From Aquificota bacterium (GTDB lineage Bacteria; Aquificota; Aquificia; Aquificales; Hydrogenothermaceae): a stretch of 41,504 nucleotides of DNA. This document shows positions 1-9,370 of this stretch, in pieces (positions within the stretch are counted from its first letter, which is position 1; the number at the start of each line of letters is the position of its first letter). The position numbers and the translations under genes were made by a program. The stretch lies in assembly GCA_013153635.1 (NCBI GenBank), contig JAADDZ010000028.1, positions 1 through 41,504 on the forward strand, in the 5' to 3' direction. The notes beneath the pieces are model-generated. The model searched no databases and had not been told where the DNA came from. It saw nothing but the letters and a program-made list of their open reading frames with translations.

Positions 1-79
1 TCCGAACCCGGCAGTTAAGCTCCCCCGCGCCGATGATACTGGCTGGGAAACCGGTCGGAAAAGTAGGTCGGTGCCGGCT
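1..79 (+). rRNA. rrf: 5S ribosomal RNA, 3' part
   Basis: The window opens inside a 5S rRNA. The conserved loop with the CCGAACCCGGCAGTTAAGC block, the GATGATACTGG segment and the GGGAAACCGGTCGGAAAAGTAGG block are all recognisable. The closing helix strand GGTGCCGGC ends near base 79. The 5' part lies before the window, so an rRNA operon probably ends here. The exact 3' end is uncertain by a few bases. Confidence 0.9.
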
Positions 80-100
80 CCTTATTTATACCCCACACAT

Positions 101-130
101 TTGACCTCTATGTCTTTTTTAGTTTATATT
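101..130 (+). promoter_or_regulatory. Putative sigma-70-type promoter for the IclR-dapE pair
   Basis: TTGACC at 101-106 and TATATT at 125-130 are separated by 18 bp, which fits a -35/-10 pair. The predicted start lies near 137, shortly before the gene at 163. Assigned by motif only. Confidence 0.45.
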
Positions 131-162
131 TTCTTGATAGAGTTTTTCACATGAGGTTTATT

Positions 163-960
163 ATGCATAGAAAGAGAGAAAAGAATGAATATATAGTCCA
201 CAATGTTGAACTAGCTTTTGACATTTTGTTTTTGCTTGCTAAATATAATAGCCTTTCTCTGATAGAGATAGAGGAAAATCTAAATATTTTTTCTTATCAA
301 GTTGAAAAAATCTTGGATATTTTGATAAAAAGGGGTTATGTTCAGCATAATAAAAAAACTAATTTGTACTCTCTAGGTATAAAGAATTTTGAGATTGGTC
401 ATTCTTATTTGACTCATATTGAGATTAGAAAACAGGCTAAACCTTTTCTACAAAAACTTGGCGAGTTTGTTAAGGAAAATGTCTATCTTGCGGTAAGAAG
501 TGGTTGGGAGATTGTGTATATCGATGCTTATGAGGTAGATAAGCCTGTGATTGTTAAGTCTAGAGTTGGAAAATTGCTTCCTATGTATGCTTCTGCTTCT
601 GGTAAAGTTCATTTGGCTTTTATGGATAAAGATGAGCTTGATGAGTTTTTTAAAGATATTGAGTTAAAACCTTATACTCCAAAAACTATAGTCGAACCAA
701 AGGAGTTATTGAGTCATTTGGAAATGGTTAGGAAAAACGGATATGCTATTGATGATGAGGAGTGGGAAAAAGAGGTAAGGTGTTTTTCTGTACCTGTTAG
801 AGATTATACTTGCAAAGTTGCGGCGGCTATAACGCTGTCTGCTCCTTCTTACAGATTGTCTTTTGATAAGATTAATGATATTAAAGATGAGTTTTTAAAG
901 TCTGCAAAGGAGCTTTCTGAAAGATTAGGATATACTGTTGAGGAGATTTTAGTTAAGTAA
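163..960 (+). CDS. IclR-family transcriptional regulator
   Basis: Predicted DNA-binding regulator of the IclR family: an N-terminal winged helix-turn-helix (about residues 15-65, with the pattern SLIEIEENL...YQVEKILDIL) followed by the C-terminal GAF-like effector domain. The latter shows the family blocks RVGKLLPMYASASGKVHLAF and, near the end, VPVRDYTCKVAAAITLSAPS. An in-frame ATG exists at 151, but TGAGG at 152-156 sits six bases before the ATG at 163, so 163 is the better start (265 residues). dapE begins one base after the stop, so the two are probably cotranscribed. IclR proteins usually sense small metabolites; the effector cannot be told from sequence. Control of dapE or of itself is an inference from position. 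Confidence 0.85.
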   Translation: MHRKREKNEYIVHNVELAFDILFLLAKYNSLSLIEIEENLNIFSYQVEKILDILIKRGYVQHNKKTNLYSLGIKNFEIGHSYLTHIEIRKQAKPFLQKLGEFVKENVYLAVRSGWEIVYIDAYEVDKPVIVKSRVGKLLPMYASASGKVHLAFMDKDELDEFFKDIELKPYTPKTIVEPKELLSHLEMVRKNGYAIDDEEWEKEVRCFSVPVRDYTCKVAAAITLSAPSYRLSFDKINDIKDEFLKSAKELSERLGYTVEEILVK

Positions 961-961
961 A

Positions 962-2020
962 ATGGAAGATAAGTTAATAGAATATCTGGTCAAACTTGTT
1001 AATATTCCTTCTGTTATTGGAAATGAAAAACAAATAGCTGATTTTGTAGAAGGTTTTGCTAGGTCTTTGGGTTACAGTTATGTTAGGCATAATAACTCTC
1101 TTATTGTGTACAAAAATGAGAACAGACTGACAGACTATAAAAAAACCGTTGGTCTTTTGGGTCACTTGGATACTGTTCCCGGTGAAAATGATTTTAATGG
1201 TAAGATTATTGATGATAAGGTTTATGGTCTTGGTGCTAGCGATATGAAGAGTGGTCTTGCTGTTATGATGGCGTTGATGGAGATGTTTAAAGATAAAGAC
1301 AGTAGGTATGATTTAGTTTTTATTTTTTATGAGAAAGAGGAAGGTCCCTATGAGGAAAATGGTCTAGAACCTTTATTAGATTATCCTCTTGTTAAGAATC
1401 TAGATTTTGTTTTTGCTTTGGAACCTACTGATAATACTGTGCAGGTTGGTTGCTTAGGGACTTTACATGCATCTATTGTTTTTGAGGGTAAAAGAGCTCA
1501 TTCTGCTAGACCTTGGCAAGGTGAAAATGCTATTCATAAGGCTTCAGACTTTCTTAAGAGACTTTCTAATTATGGGTTTCGGGAATATGAGTTTGAAGGT
1601 GTGAAGTATATAGAGGTTATGAATGCTACTATGGTTGATTTTTCTGGTGGGAGAAATATTATCCCTGATAAGTTTGTAATCAATGTAAATTATAGATTTT
1701 CTCCGGGAAAAACTATAGAACAAGCAAAGAAAGATATTTTTGAGCTTGTAAATGGTGATGCTAAGGTGGAATTTACTGATTTGTGTCCTTCTGGAAAAGT
1801 GTGTTTAGATAATCCTGTTTTGGTTGATTTTTTAAAGAAGTTTGAATTACCTGTTGAACCTAAGCAGGCTTGGACTGATGTTGCTAGACTTAGTGTTCAT
1901 GGTATTGATGCTGTTAATTTTGGTCCTGGTCTACCGTCTCAAGCTCATCAAAAAAATGAGTATGTCCCGATAGGGAATGTGGTCAAAAACTTTAAAATTT
2001 TTGATAAGTTCTTTAGCTAG
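962..2020 (+). CDS. dapE: Succinyl-diaminopimelate desuccinylase (M20 family)
   Basis: M20-family zinc amidohydrolase, 352 residues. The metal and catalytic motifs are in order: GHLDTVPG (H68, D70), GLGASDMKSG (D94), and YEKEEGPYEENGL (catalytic E126, ligand E127). The block LEPTDNTVQVGCLGTLHAS and the following RAHSARPWQGENAIHK resemble the actinobacterial type of DapE, and the C-terminal metal His lies in AHQKNEYVP. DapE removes succinate from N-succinyl-LL-diaminopimelate in lysine and peptidoglycan precursor synthesis. Other M20 hydrolases (acetylornithine or LysW-lysine hydrolases) are the alternative, but the SARPWQGENA block favours DapE. It follows the IclR gene by one base and overlaps the convergent gene's 3' end by 8 bp. 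Confidence 0.8.
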   Translation: MEDKLIEYLVKLVNIPSVIGNEKQIADFVEGFARSLGYSYVRHNNSLIVYKNENRLTDYKKTVGLLGHLDTVPGENDFNGKIIDDKVYGLGASDMKSGLAVMMALMEMFKDKDSRYDLVFIFYEKEEGPYEENGLEPLLDYPLVKNLDFVFALEPTDNTVQVGCLGTLHASIVFEGKRAHSARPWQGENAIHKASDFLKRLSNYGFREYEFEGVKYIEVMNATMVDFSGGRNIIPDKFVINVNYRFSPGKTIEQAKKDIFELVNGDAKVEFTDLCPSGKVCLDNPVLVDFLKKFELPVEPKQAWTDVARLSVHGIDAVNFGPGLPSQAHQKNEYVPIGNVVKNFKIFDKFFS

Positions 2021-2876
2021 ACTCTACCTTTTCGAAGGAGATTTTCTCTTTTCCGTCTATTTGTTCCGGTTTTATTATCACTACTTCTTTTAAATTTTTT
2101 TGAAATATCTTCCTAAAATAAGAAGATGTTGAGTTTTCTAATTTTTCTTTGAATATACTGTAAGAGTTAAAAGGGTAGCTGATTATATTGACTTTGTGTA
2201 GGTCTATATATTCTAATTCGCTTATATTTTCTGTCTGCATGGAAGAACTGTAGTAAATTATATCGGGGTCTAAGAGATATATCTCTTTTATAGCTTCTTC
2301 TGGTGAGCCTACGTCGACATTTATATCTCTTTGTATGATTATAGAGTTTCCATGTCTTAAAAGATAAGAAATGGGGTTTTCTAAGGTGCATATGATTTTT
2401 TTATGTTTTTTGTTTATCAGTTTTAATAAGGAGTAAACAAATGTGCTGTTTGAAAGCCATCTATTTCCTAATATCAGAAAAATCCCTAGTTTTTGTTGGG
2501 AAAATTTTTCGTAGAAGTCTAAAAATTCACCTATATCAGTGAATATGTCTGCTGGCTCTGGTATGATAAATGGTGTTTTTACTATGTTTATAACATAGCT
2601 ACCTCTTTGGAGGAAGTAGCTAACTCTTATTCTTCCTACCTCTGAAAGTCCAAAGGAGAAGATTTCTTTTATCGTTGGTGTTTTTGGGATTGAAGCGGTG
2701 TTTCTTAGGGTAAGTAGTATCTCTTTTGTATCTTTTTCTGTTAGCTTTATTTCTAGTATCTTTTTTATTTCTCCGTTTTCTTCTCTAATTACAGGTTCAA
2801 AACCGGGGACTAGGAACATATTAACAAATTTGTGAGTCTGTTTTAGATAGTTTAGTATAAAGTTGGTATAGTTCAT
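2013..2876 (-). CDS. PilT-like protein with degenerate ATPase motifs
   Basis: 287 residues, collinear with twitching-motility ATPase PilT over most of its length: an N-terminal domain with TEKDTKEIL and FSFGLSEVGRIRVSYFLQRGS, then a RecA-like core. The catalytic motifs are degraded. The Walker A site, GPTGSGKST in PilT, reads GNRWLSNST (137-145), so the Gly-Lys pair is lost. The Asp-box IEDPIE reads LENPIS (165-170), and Walker B DPDVILVGE reads DPDIIYYSS (203-211). The HRH and QRE-like blocks (RHGNSIIIQRD) remain. It therefore probably cannot hydrolyse ATP. A regulatory or structural role in a type IV pilus or secretion system is inference; no other pilus gene is in view. It is divergent from era and convergent with dapE. 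The reading frame is intact, so it is not an obvious pseudogene. Confidence 0.6.
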   Translation of the reverse strand: MNYTNFILNYLKQTHKFVNMFLVPGFEPVIREENGEIKKILEIKLTEKDTKEILLTLRNTASIPKTPTIKEIFSFGLSEVGRIRVSYFLQRGSYVINIVKTPFIIPEPADIFTDIGEFLDFYEKFSQQKLGIFLILGNRWLSNSTFVYSLLKLINKKHKKIICTLENPISYLLRHGNSIIIQRDINVDVGSPEEAIKEIYLLDPDIIYYSSSMQTENISELEYIDLHKVNIISYPFNSYSIFKEKLENSTSSYFRKIFQKNLKEVVIIKPEQIDGKEKISFEKVESS

Positions 2877-2981
2877 TTTGCCTCCCCTTGCCTATAACTT
2901 CTTTTGATTCGGATATTTTGCATTAATCTTTAGATATTATCTTAAGTTAAAATATTAACACATTAAAAGGAGGTTTTTGAT

Positions 2982-3899
2982 ATGGAACAAGGGGAAAAAC
3001 CCTTTAAAGCTGGGTTTGTAGCTTTGATAGGAAGACCTAACGTTGGTAAATCTACTTTACTTAATCACATACTTGGAACAAAGCTGTCTATCGTTAGCCC
3101 AAAACCTCAAACTACGCGTATGAGGATTTTGGGAGTTAAGCATGAAGATGATGCCCAGATAATATTTTTGGATACTCCGGGTATTCAAAAGGGAAAGGAT
3201 ATTTTGACAAAGACTGTTGTTGAGTCAGCTGTTGCAAGTATGGAAGAAGCTGATGTTATTGTTATGATAATTGATGCTGAAAAGGGTTGGACTAGAGAAG
3301 ATGAACTGATTTTAGAAAATTATATAAAAAGGTTGAATAAACCTACTATTCTTGTTATAAATAAGGTTGATAAGGTAAAAAAAGATTCGTTACTTCCTCT
3401 TATTGAAGAGGTTTCTAAAAAATATGATTTTAAGGAGATTATTCCTCTATCTGCGAAGAAGGGGGAAAATATTGATAGGTTTTTAGAGGTTTTAAAGAAG
3501 TATTTACCTCCTTCTCCACCTCTTTTTCCTGAAGACCAGATTACTGATTTGCCTCTTAAGTTTTTTATTGCTGAAATTATAAGGGAAAAAATCTTTAATA
3601 ACATTAGAGATGAAGTTCCTTATTCTGTAGCTGTAGAGGTAGAGAGCATAAGAGAAGGGGAAAATAATCCAAATATTTTGGTTATTGATGCGGTTATTTA
3701 TGTTGAAAAACAAAGGCATAAGGGCATTTTAATTGGGAAGAAAGGTCAGATGTTAAAAAAGATTGGTAAGGAAGCTAGAGAAGAGCTGGAATATCTGTTA
3801 GGTAAAAAGGTTTATCTTAATCTATGGGTCAAGGTTAAAGAAAGGTGGAAAGAAGATGCAAGATTGCTTAAAATGTTAGGCTACCATTATATATCATAA
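2982..3899 (+). CDS. era: GTPase Era
   Basis: Essential GTPase that binds 16S rRNA near its 3' end and assists 30S assembly. The G1 motif GRPNVGKS (17-24), G3 DTPG (64-67) and G4 NKVD (127-130) are intact. The C-terminal KH domain carries GILIGKKGQMLKKIGKEA and ends in the Era-typical VKVKERWKEDARLLKMLGY. Length 305 residues is normal. The start is supported by AAAGGAGG shortly upstream. mgtE follows after 13 bp. The 105-bp gap upstream is a divergent promoter region shared with the PilT-like gene; I see AT-rich -10-like stretches there but no clear pair. Confidence 0.97.
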   Translation: MEQGEKPFKAGFVALIGRPNVGKSTLLNHILGTKLSIVSPKPQTTRMRILGVKHEDDAQIIFLDTPGIQKGKDILTKTVVESAVASMEEADVIVMIIDAEKGWTREDELILENYIKRLNKPTILVINKVDKVKKDSLLPLIEEVSKKYDFKEIIPLSAKKGENIDRFLEVLKKYLPPSPPLFPEDQITDLPLKFFIAEIIREKIFNNIRDEVPYSVAVEVESIREGENNPNILVIDAVIYVEKQRHKGILIGKKGQMLKKIGKEAREELEYLLGKKVYLNLWVKVKERWKEDARLLKMLGYHYIS

Positions 3900-3912
3900 A
3901 GGGGATAAAAGT

Positions 3913-5277
3913 TTGACACCTAGTTTAGAAGTTTTAAAAGAGGTTTTAAAGAAACTTCTTAGTAAGGGAAATTTAAAAACGCTTGAAAGGCTTGTTGACA
4001 AAACTCACCCGGGAGACCTTGCGGCTGTCTTTCGGTATCTGAACAGACAAGAAAGATTAAAAACTTTTCAGGCTATTTTAAAGAAAGATGTTAGAAAGGC
4101 TTCTGATGTTTTGTATGATTTAGATGAAGATATTAAGATAGAGATTTTGAGAAATCTTCCTATAGAAGATGCTGTTCGTGTCTTGCTTACTTTTTCTGCT
4201 GGGGAGATTGCAGAGATTATAGACAAATTACCAGAGAGGTTACAGGAAGAGGTTCTTTCTAGATTAAAGGAAGAAGAAAGGGAGGAGATTAAAAGGTATC
4301 TTCAGTATGAGGATAGTGTTGCTCCTTTGATTAGTGATGAGTTTGCTGTGGTTAGAGATGATGTTACAGTTGGGGAAGCTCTAGAGTATATAAAGAAATT
4401 GCCTAATGATTTTGATGTTATATATGTTTATGTAGTTGATGATAAGGGTAGAATAGTTGGGGTAGTGTCTTTAAAGGAGTTGTTAGAAGCTCCTTCTAAT
4501 GCTTTGGTTAGAGATATTATGAATAGAGATGTTATCTCTATTAGAGATGATGCTACTAAAGAAGATGCTATTGAAATTATGCGTAGGTATGATTTACTCT
4601 CTTTGCCTGTTGTAGATGAGGAGGAAAGACTGATAGGGGTTATAAGTATCGATGATGTTCTTGATGTTATTACAGAAAAAACTACAGAAGAGTTTTTGAA
4701 GATAGCTGGAGCTACTGAAGAAGAGATTTTTTTTACTGGTAGTACTTTAAAGGTTGCTAATCTAAGACTTAGATGGTTTTTGGTTGTTATTGTAGGTGAG
4801 CTTATAACGGCTTTTATTATAAGTAGATTTGAGTTTACTTTAAGGCAGTTTTTACCTCTTGTTTTTTTTATTCCTCTTATTGCGGCTATAAGCGGTAATA
4901 TCAGTTCTCAATCGGCGATTATCGTTTCTAGGGGATTGATTACAGAAAGAATTGGTGAAAATCTAAAGGATTTTTTGTATGTGCTGTTTAGAGAGGTAAA
5001 GGTCGCTTCTATTATCGCTTTGGTTTCCAGTATTATTGTAGGTACTATCGCAACGCTGTGGATAAGTAACCATTTACTTGGAATAGTCATTGGGATTGCT
5101 CTGTTTTTTAATGTGGTTCTTGCTTCTTTTTCTGGTAGTGTTCTACCTTATATTTTGGATAAGTTAGATTTAGACCCTAATCTTGCTACTAGTCCTCTTA
5201 TATTAACGTTGAATGATATTTTTGGTATTTTGATATATCTTTCTATTGCTAGTACCTTTATTCATCGATTATCGTAA
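3913..5277 (+). CDS. mgtE: Magnesium transporter MgtE
   Basis: 454 residues with the MgtE order: an N-terminal superhelical domain (about 1-130, with [12 protein letters not shown] and LPEERL-like repeats), a pair of CBS domains (about 140-255, ending [21 protein letters not shown]), a connecting helix, and five membrane segments from about residue 285. The family signature region [15 protein letters not shown] and the C-terminal segments are present. It imports Mg2+, gated by the CBS domains. The start is TTG with AAAGGGG about ten bases upstream, so it is probably translated from the era transcript. The last 20 bp overlap the 3' end of the convergent nadE. Confidence 0.95.
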   Translation: MTPSLEVLKEVLKKLLSKGNLKTLERLVDKTHPGDLAAVFRYLNRQERLKTFQAILKKDVRKASDVLYDLDEDIKIEILRNLPIEDAVRVLLTFSAGEIAEIIDKLPERLQEEVLSRLKEEEREEIKRYLQYEDSVAPLISDEFAVVRDDVTVGEALEYIKKLPNDFDVIYVYVVDDKGRIVGVVSLKELLEAPSNALVRDIMNRDVISIRDDATKEDAIEIMRRYDLLSLPVVDEEERLIGVISIDDVLDVITEKTTEEFLKIAGATEEEIFFTGSTLKVANLRLRWFLVVIVGELITAFIISRFEFTLRQFLPLVFFIPLIAAISGNISSQSAIIVSRGLITERIGENLKDFLYVLFREVKVASIIALVSSIIVGTIATLWISNHLLGIVIGIALFFNVVLASFSGSVLPYILDKLDLDPNLATSPLILTLNDIFGILIYLSIASTFIHRLS

Positions 5278-7000
5278 ATTCATCAAATTTGTTTGTTATT
5301 GGCATTCTTCTATCTTTGCCAAAGGCTCTTTCTGTTATTTTGATTCCTATGGGTGCTTGTCTTCTTTTGTATTCGTTTTTGTCTATCATTCTTACTATCT
5401 TTTTAACAAGGTCTTTGTCTATTCCATACTTAGTCGAGATTTCTACTGCTGGTATATCTTCTTCTATATAGAGTCTTATTATTTCGTCTAGTATTGGGTA
5501 TGGTGCTAGTTCTTCTTCATCTGTTTGTCCCGGTCTTAACTCTGCTGATGGAGGTTTTTCTAATACTCTTTGTGGAATCACTGGGGATATACTATTTCTG
5601 TATTCTGCAAGCTCATAGACTCTCGTTTTGAGTACATCTTTTAAAACTGCGAATCCTCCTACCATATCTCCATAGAGAGTAGCATATCCTACACTCATCT
5701 CTGATTTGTTTCCTGTGGCAAGGACTATCCAACCAAATTTATTTGATAATGCCATAAGAATGTTTCCCCTTATTCTTGCTTGTAGGTTTTCTTCTGTATG
5801 ATTCCATGGGAGGTCTTTGAATATAGGTTTTAACTTTTGCATGTATAGGTCAAATATGTCAGATATAGAGATAACAAATGTTTCTATTTCAAGATTTTTG
5901 GCTAACTGCTGTGCGTCTTCTATGCTTTCTTTTGACGTAAATTGGGAAGGCATAATTACTCCTTTTACATTCTCTTTACCAAGAGCGTCTACCGCTATAG
6001 TAGCTGTCAAAGAACTGTCTATCCCTCCACTTAAACCAATTACTACTTTTTGGAAATCGTTCTTTTTTATGTAATCTCTAAGTCCTGTTTTTAGGGCTTC
6101 ATAAATCAGCTGAACTTCTTTATAGTCTAAGACGATGTATTGAGGTGGCTTATCTTTTTTTTCTTTTATTTTGTAATTTAAGAAAATTTCTTTTACTTTG
6201 TTTTCTCTTTTATAAGAGGCTCTAAGATTTCTAAGTCTGTTATCTTTTAGCTGATTTCTAAATACGCTGTCCAAATCTATATCTGCTATAAAGAGATTCT
6301 CTTCATAGGGAGGTGCTTTTATCAAAAATGAGCCATCTGGCATTGTTACAAAGCTACTTCCGTCAAAAACTAATTCGTCCTGCCCTCCTACCATATTTAT
6401 GTAGGCTATTGCTGTTGTATTGTCTTTAGACCTTACTTTTACCATCTCTTCTCTGTATTTTATCTTTCCTATGTGATAGGGGGAGGCATTTATATTTATT
6501 ACTAGTTCTGCTCCTTCTATAGCTTGAATATTTATCGGATTTTCTGGATACCATATATCTTCACATATGGATACTCCTATTTTGTACCCTTCTATGTTTA
6601 TTAGGGTTATTTTGTTACCTTTTTGGAAGTATCTATTTTCATCAAAAACGCTGTAGTTAGGTAGATAGTTTTTATGATACACATCTACGATTTGTCCATC
6701 ATATATAATAGCCGCCGCATTATATATGTCCTCTTCTTTGTCTACAAAACCTACTATGGATATTATATCTTTGGAAGCATCAGTTAGTTTTTTTATCTGT
6801 CTCAAGTTTTCTTCTATAAAGGAAGGTTTTAACAGTAGGTCTTCTGGAGGATACCCTGTTAGAGCTAGTTCTGGAAAAGCAACTATATCACAACCTTTTT
6901 CTTTTGCTAGATTTATATAGTTTTTTATCTTCTCTGCATTTCCTTTTAGGTCTCCTACTGTTACATTTATCTGTGCTAATCCAACTCTTAAGTTTTTCAT
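5258..7000 (-). CDS. nadE: Glutamine-dependent NAD+ synthetase
   Basis: Two-domain enzyme, 580 residues. The N-terminal nitrilase-type glutaminase has the Glu-Lys-Cys triad (E44 in [16 protein letters not shown]110 in [10 protein letters not shown]146 in SICEDIWYP). The C-terminal N-type ATP pyrophosphatase has the P-loop SGGIDSS (324-330) and [19 protein letters not shown]. It amidates nicotinic acid adenine dinucleotide to NAD+, using ammonia channelled from glutamine. nadC, from the same pathway, lies at 32.9 kb. The 3' end overlaps mgtE, leaving no room for a conventional terminator between them. Confidence 0.97.
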   Translation of the reverse strand: MKNLRVGLAQINVTVGDLKGNAEKIKNYINLAKEKGCDIVAFPELALTGYPPEDLLLKPSFIEENLRQIKKLTDASKDIISIVGFVDKEEDIYNAAAIIYDGQIVDVYHKNYLPNYSVFDENRYFQKGNKITLINIEGYKIGVSICEDIWYPENPINIQAIEGAELVININASPYHIGKIKYREEMVKVRSKDNTTAIAYINMVGGQDELVFDGSSFVTMPDGSFLIKAPPYEENLFIADIDLDSVFRNQLKDNRLRNLRASYKRENKVKEIFLNYKIKEKKDKPPQYIVLDYKEVQLIYEALKTGLRDYIKKNDFQKVVIGLSGGIDSSLTATIAVDALGKENVKGVIMPSQFTSKESIEDAQQLAKNLEIETFVISISDIFDLYMQKLKPIFKDLPWNHTEENLQARIRGNILMALSNKFGWIVLATGNKSEMSVGYATLYGDMVGGFAVLKDVLKTRVYELAEYRNSISPVIPQRVLEKPPSAELRPGQTDEEELAPYPILDEIIRLYIEEDIPAVEISTKYGIDKDLVKKIVRMIDKNEYKRRQAPIGIKITERAFGKDRRMPITNKFDEFTIIDE

Positions 7001-7062
7001 TTTTTCTCCATATAAATGTTTGTATAGTTATTATTATAGGTGAGATTATCTGGTTAGGTTAA

Positions 7063-7761
7063 CTAATTCTTTTCTATGCTGTCTAGTAATTTGTACAGTA
7101 GATTTTTTATTTTAGAGAAATACTCTCTTTGAGAAATCATCTCTTGGGGTGTTTGTATATACTTTCCTTTTTGTTTTAGTTCTTCTTTTGAGTTCTCTAT
7201 GAGAGCTTTTGCACTGTTTATATCTGTTTCTAGATGGAACTGAAGAGCTATAACCTTTCCGTTGTTGTATTCGAAGGCTTGATTTTCACAACCAGAGCTT
7301 TTTGCTGTATGGACTGCTCCTGTTGGAATTTCAAATGTGTCTCCGTGCCAATGAAATGCTATGTATTCTTTTGGTAGTTTTGAAAAATGTACTGAATCTT
7401 TTGCATTGGGGGTTTGGCTAACTGGAAACCAACCTATCTCTTTGTATTCGTTTTTGTATACTTTTGCTCCTAAAACATCAGCGATAAGTTGCGCTCCAAG
7501 ACATATACCTAAAACTTTTTTCCCTTTTTTGATAGTATTTTCTATAAACTTTTTTTCTTGGGTCAGCCACGGATATTCTTTTTCATCGTATACTCCCATA
7601 GGTCCTCCCATTATAACTAAAAAATCAAAACTCTCTGGTTTAGGTAATAGGTCTTTTTTGTACAAGTGAGTGCCAGTAATAGGGTACCCTTTTTCTTCTG
7701 CCCAATTAAGTATGTTTGCAGGGGTTTCAAAAGGTACATGTTGGATATAATGTATTTTCAT
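7063..7761 (-). CDS. Class I glutamine amidotransferase (stand-alone)
   Basis: 232 residues forming a single class I amidotransferase domain. The nucleophile elbow GICLGAQL contains C87; the His-Glu pair is in LQFHLETD (H176, E178). The pattern MGGPMGVYDE and HWHGDTFEIP match the GMP-synthase-like stand-alone family, not GuaA or CarA, because no synthetase partner is attached or adjacent. Members hydrolyse glutamine or related gamma-glutamyl compounds; the acceptor is unknown. It lies 62 bp upstream of nadE on the same strand and may be cotranscribed with it. It is divergent from the NifA-type regulator, which fits a nitrogen-related role, but that link is only positional. Confidence 0.85.
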   Translation of the reverse strand: MKIHYIQHVPFETPANILNWAEEKGYPITGTHLYKKDLLPKPESFDFLVIMGGPMGVYDEKEYPWLTQEKKFIENTIKKGKKVLGICLGAQLIADVLGAKVYKNEYKEIGWFPVSQTPNAKDSVHFSKLPKEYIAFHWHGDTFEIPTGAVHTAKSSGCENQAFEYNNGKVIALQFHLETDINSAKALIENSKEELKQKGKYIQTPQEMISQREYFSKIKNLLYKLLDSIEKN

Positions 7762-7774
7762 GGCAATACTCCTT

Positions 7775-7802
7775 TTGTAAAATTCTGTATTGAGAATATA
7801 AT
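7775..7802 (+). promoter_or_regulatory. Putative sigma-70-type promoter of the NifA-type regulator gene
   Basis: TTGTAA at 7775-7780 and a perfect TATAAT at 7797-7802 are 16 bp apart. The predicted start is near 7809, just before the palindrome at 7813-7826. That geometry suits repression by a protein bound there. Confidence 0.5.
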
Positions 7803-7812
7803 AAATCTATTG

Positions 7813-7826
7813 TTACAAAATTGTAA
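7813..7826. promoter_or_regulatory. Operator-like palindrome TTACAAAATTGTAA, copy 1
   Basis: Inverted repeat with 6-bp arms (TTACAA / TTGTAA) and a 2-bp centre. It lies between the predicted transcription start and the ATG at 7841. The identical 14-mer occurs twice in tandem at 10482-10509. A binding site for the regulator encoded at 7841 or for another nitrogen regulator is inferred. Confidence 0.6.
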
Positions 7827-7840
7827 ATTTTTGGAGTGTT

Positions 7841-9370
7841 ATGGATTCAAACTTGATTATAGACATAGTTTATGAGACTAGTAAAATTTTAGCTTCATCT
7901 TTAGATTATTTGAAAAATATAGAGAAGATTATCCGTCTTGTTAAGAATTATACTAACCTTGAGTACATCTCTGTAAGAATAGAAGATAAAGATACACAAG
8001 AGTTAAAAGTTTTATCTCATACAGACATAGAACTACCTCATCTAAGGTATAAAAAAGGAGAAGGTATAACTGGAAAAGTATGGCAGTATGGGGTACCTGT
8101 TGTTATCCAAGATATTTCTAAGGAAGAAAGTTTTTTAAATAAAAGTTTGATTGCTAAACACAAAAATAAAAAAGTGGCTTTTTTAGCCGTTCCTATCAAA
8201 GTAGAAAAAGAAGTGATAGGAGTATTATCAGCTTACAAGATTGTAAAAGAAAATGAAAGTTTTGATATGTACATCAGACTCTTAAGTCTGATAGCAAATA
8301 TGACAGGTCAGTTTATAAAACTCTACTTAGATGTAAAACAAGAAAAAGAAAAGTTAGAAAAAGAAAAACTCGTTTTAAAAAGACAGATAGAAAAGATGCT
8401 GTCTTCATCTCAATTAGAGGGAATTATAGGAAAGAGTAAAGCTGTTTTAGAGCTTTCCCAGATGATAAAAAAAATAGCTCCTACTTCTGCTACAGTTCTT
8501 TTGACAGGTGAAAGTGGAGTAGGAAAGGAAGTTTTTGCTAAAGCTTTACATTTTCACTCTCCTAGGGCTTCTAAACCGTTTATAAAGATAAATTGTGCGG
8601 CGATTCCTGAAGAACTGTTAGAATCAGAGCTGTTTGGTTATGAAAAAGGAGCTTTTACTGGAGCTACTCATACCAAAAAAGGAAAATTTGAACTTGCCGA
8701 TGGAGGGACTATTTTCCTTGACGAGATTGGGGATATGCCTTTATCTTTACAAGCAAAAATACTTAGAGTACTTCAAGAAAAAGAAATAGAAAGGTTAGGA
8801 AGCTCTTCTCCTAGAAAAATAGATGTAAGGATTATAGCGGCTACTAACAAAGATTTGGAAAAAATGGTGTATGAGGGTACCTTTAGAGAGGATTTATATT
8901 ACAGGTTAAATGTGATTTCCCTGTATATACCTCCTTTAAGAGATAGGAAAGAGGATATTCCTCTTCTTGTTTATTATTTTCTTGATGTTTTTAACAAAGA
9001 GTACGGTAAAGACCTAACCATATCTGACGCTCTTATGGAAAAACTCGTAGAGTATGATTGGCCCGGAAATATACGCCAATTACAAAACACCTTAGAAAGA
9101 ATGATAATCCTCTCCAAGGACAAAATCCTAACTGACAAAGACCTTCCTATAGACATAAAAAAGCAGGTCACTACCCAAAGCTCTCCAAATAAAAAACTCC
9201 AACTTCCAAAAACAGTAGAAGAGATAGAGAAAGAGGCAATAACAAAAGCCTTAGAAGAAAGTGGTTACATTATAAAAGATGCGGCAAAAAAGTTAGGAAT
9301 GACCCCAAGACAGGTAAGGTACAGGATAGATAAATACAGTATACCCCTGAAAAAAGGTAGGTTTAGGTAA
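7841..9370 (+). CDS. NifA-type sigma-54-dependent transcriptional activator (GAF-AAA-Fis)
   Basis: 509 residues in the NifA order: an N-terminal GAF sensor (about 15-160), a linker coil (165-190), a sigma-54 AAA+ domain with Walker A GESGVGKE (223-230), the sigma-54 contact loop GAFTGA (270-275) and Walker B GTIFLDE, then a Fis-type helix-turn-helix (about 463-503) with [16 protein letters not shown], the form typical of NifA. The start is supported by GGAG five bases upstream. No nif structural gene is present, so it is more likely an activator of the nitrate assimilation operon at 10620; the shared palindromes and a sigma-54-like promoter there support this. The GAF ligand is unknown. Its 3' end overlaps the convergent gene by 8 bp. 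Codon use changes visibly along the gene (see findings). Confidence 0.85.
   Translation: MDSNLIIDIVYETSKILASSLDYLKNIEKIIRLVKNYTNLEYISVRIEDKDTQELKVLSHTDIELPHLRYKKGEGITGKVWQYGVPVVIQDISKEESFLNKSLIAKHKNKKVAFLAVPIKVEKEVIGVLSAYKIVKENESFDMYIRLLSLIANMTGQFIKLYLDVKQEKEKLEKEKLVLKRQIEKMLSSSQLEGIIGKSKAVLELSQMIKKIAPTSATVLLTGESGVGKEVFAKALHFHSPRASKPFIKINCAAIPEELLESELFGYEKGAFTGATHTKKGKFELADGGTIFLDEIGDMPLSLQAKILRVLQEKEIERLGSSSPRKIDVRIIAATNKDLEKMVYEGTFREDLYYRLNVISLYIPPLRDRKEDIPLLVYYFLDVFNKEYGKDLTISDALMEKLVEYDWPGNIRQLQNTLERMIILSKDKILTDKDLPIDIKKQVTTQSSPNKKLQLPKTVEEIEKEAITKALEESGYIIKDAAKKLGMTPRQVRYRIDKYSIPLKKGRFR

Noticed and set aside
151-162. ATG at 151 as the IclR start
   Set aside because: TGAGG at 152-156 is well placed for the ATG at 163 and is itself inside the longer version.
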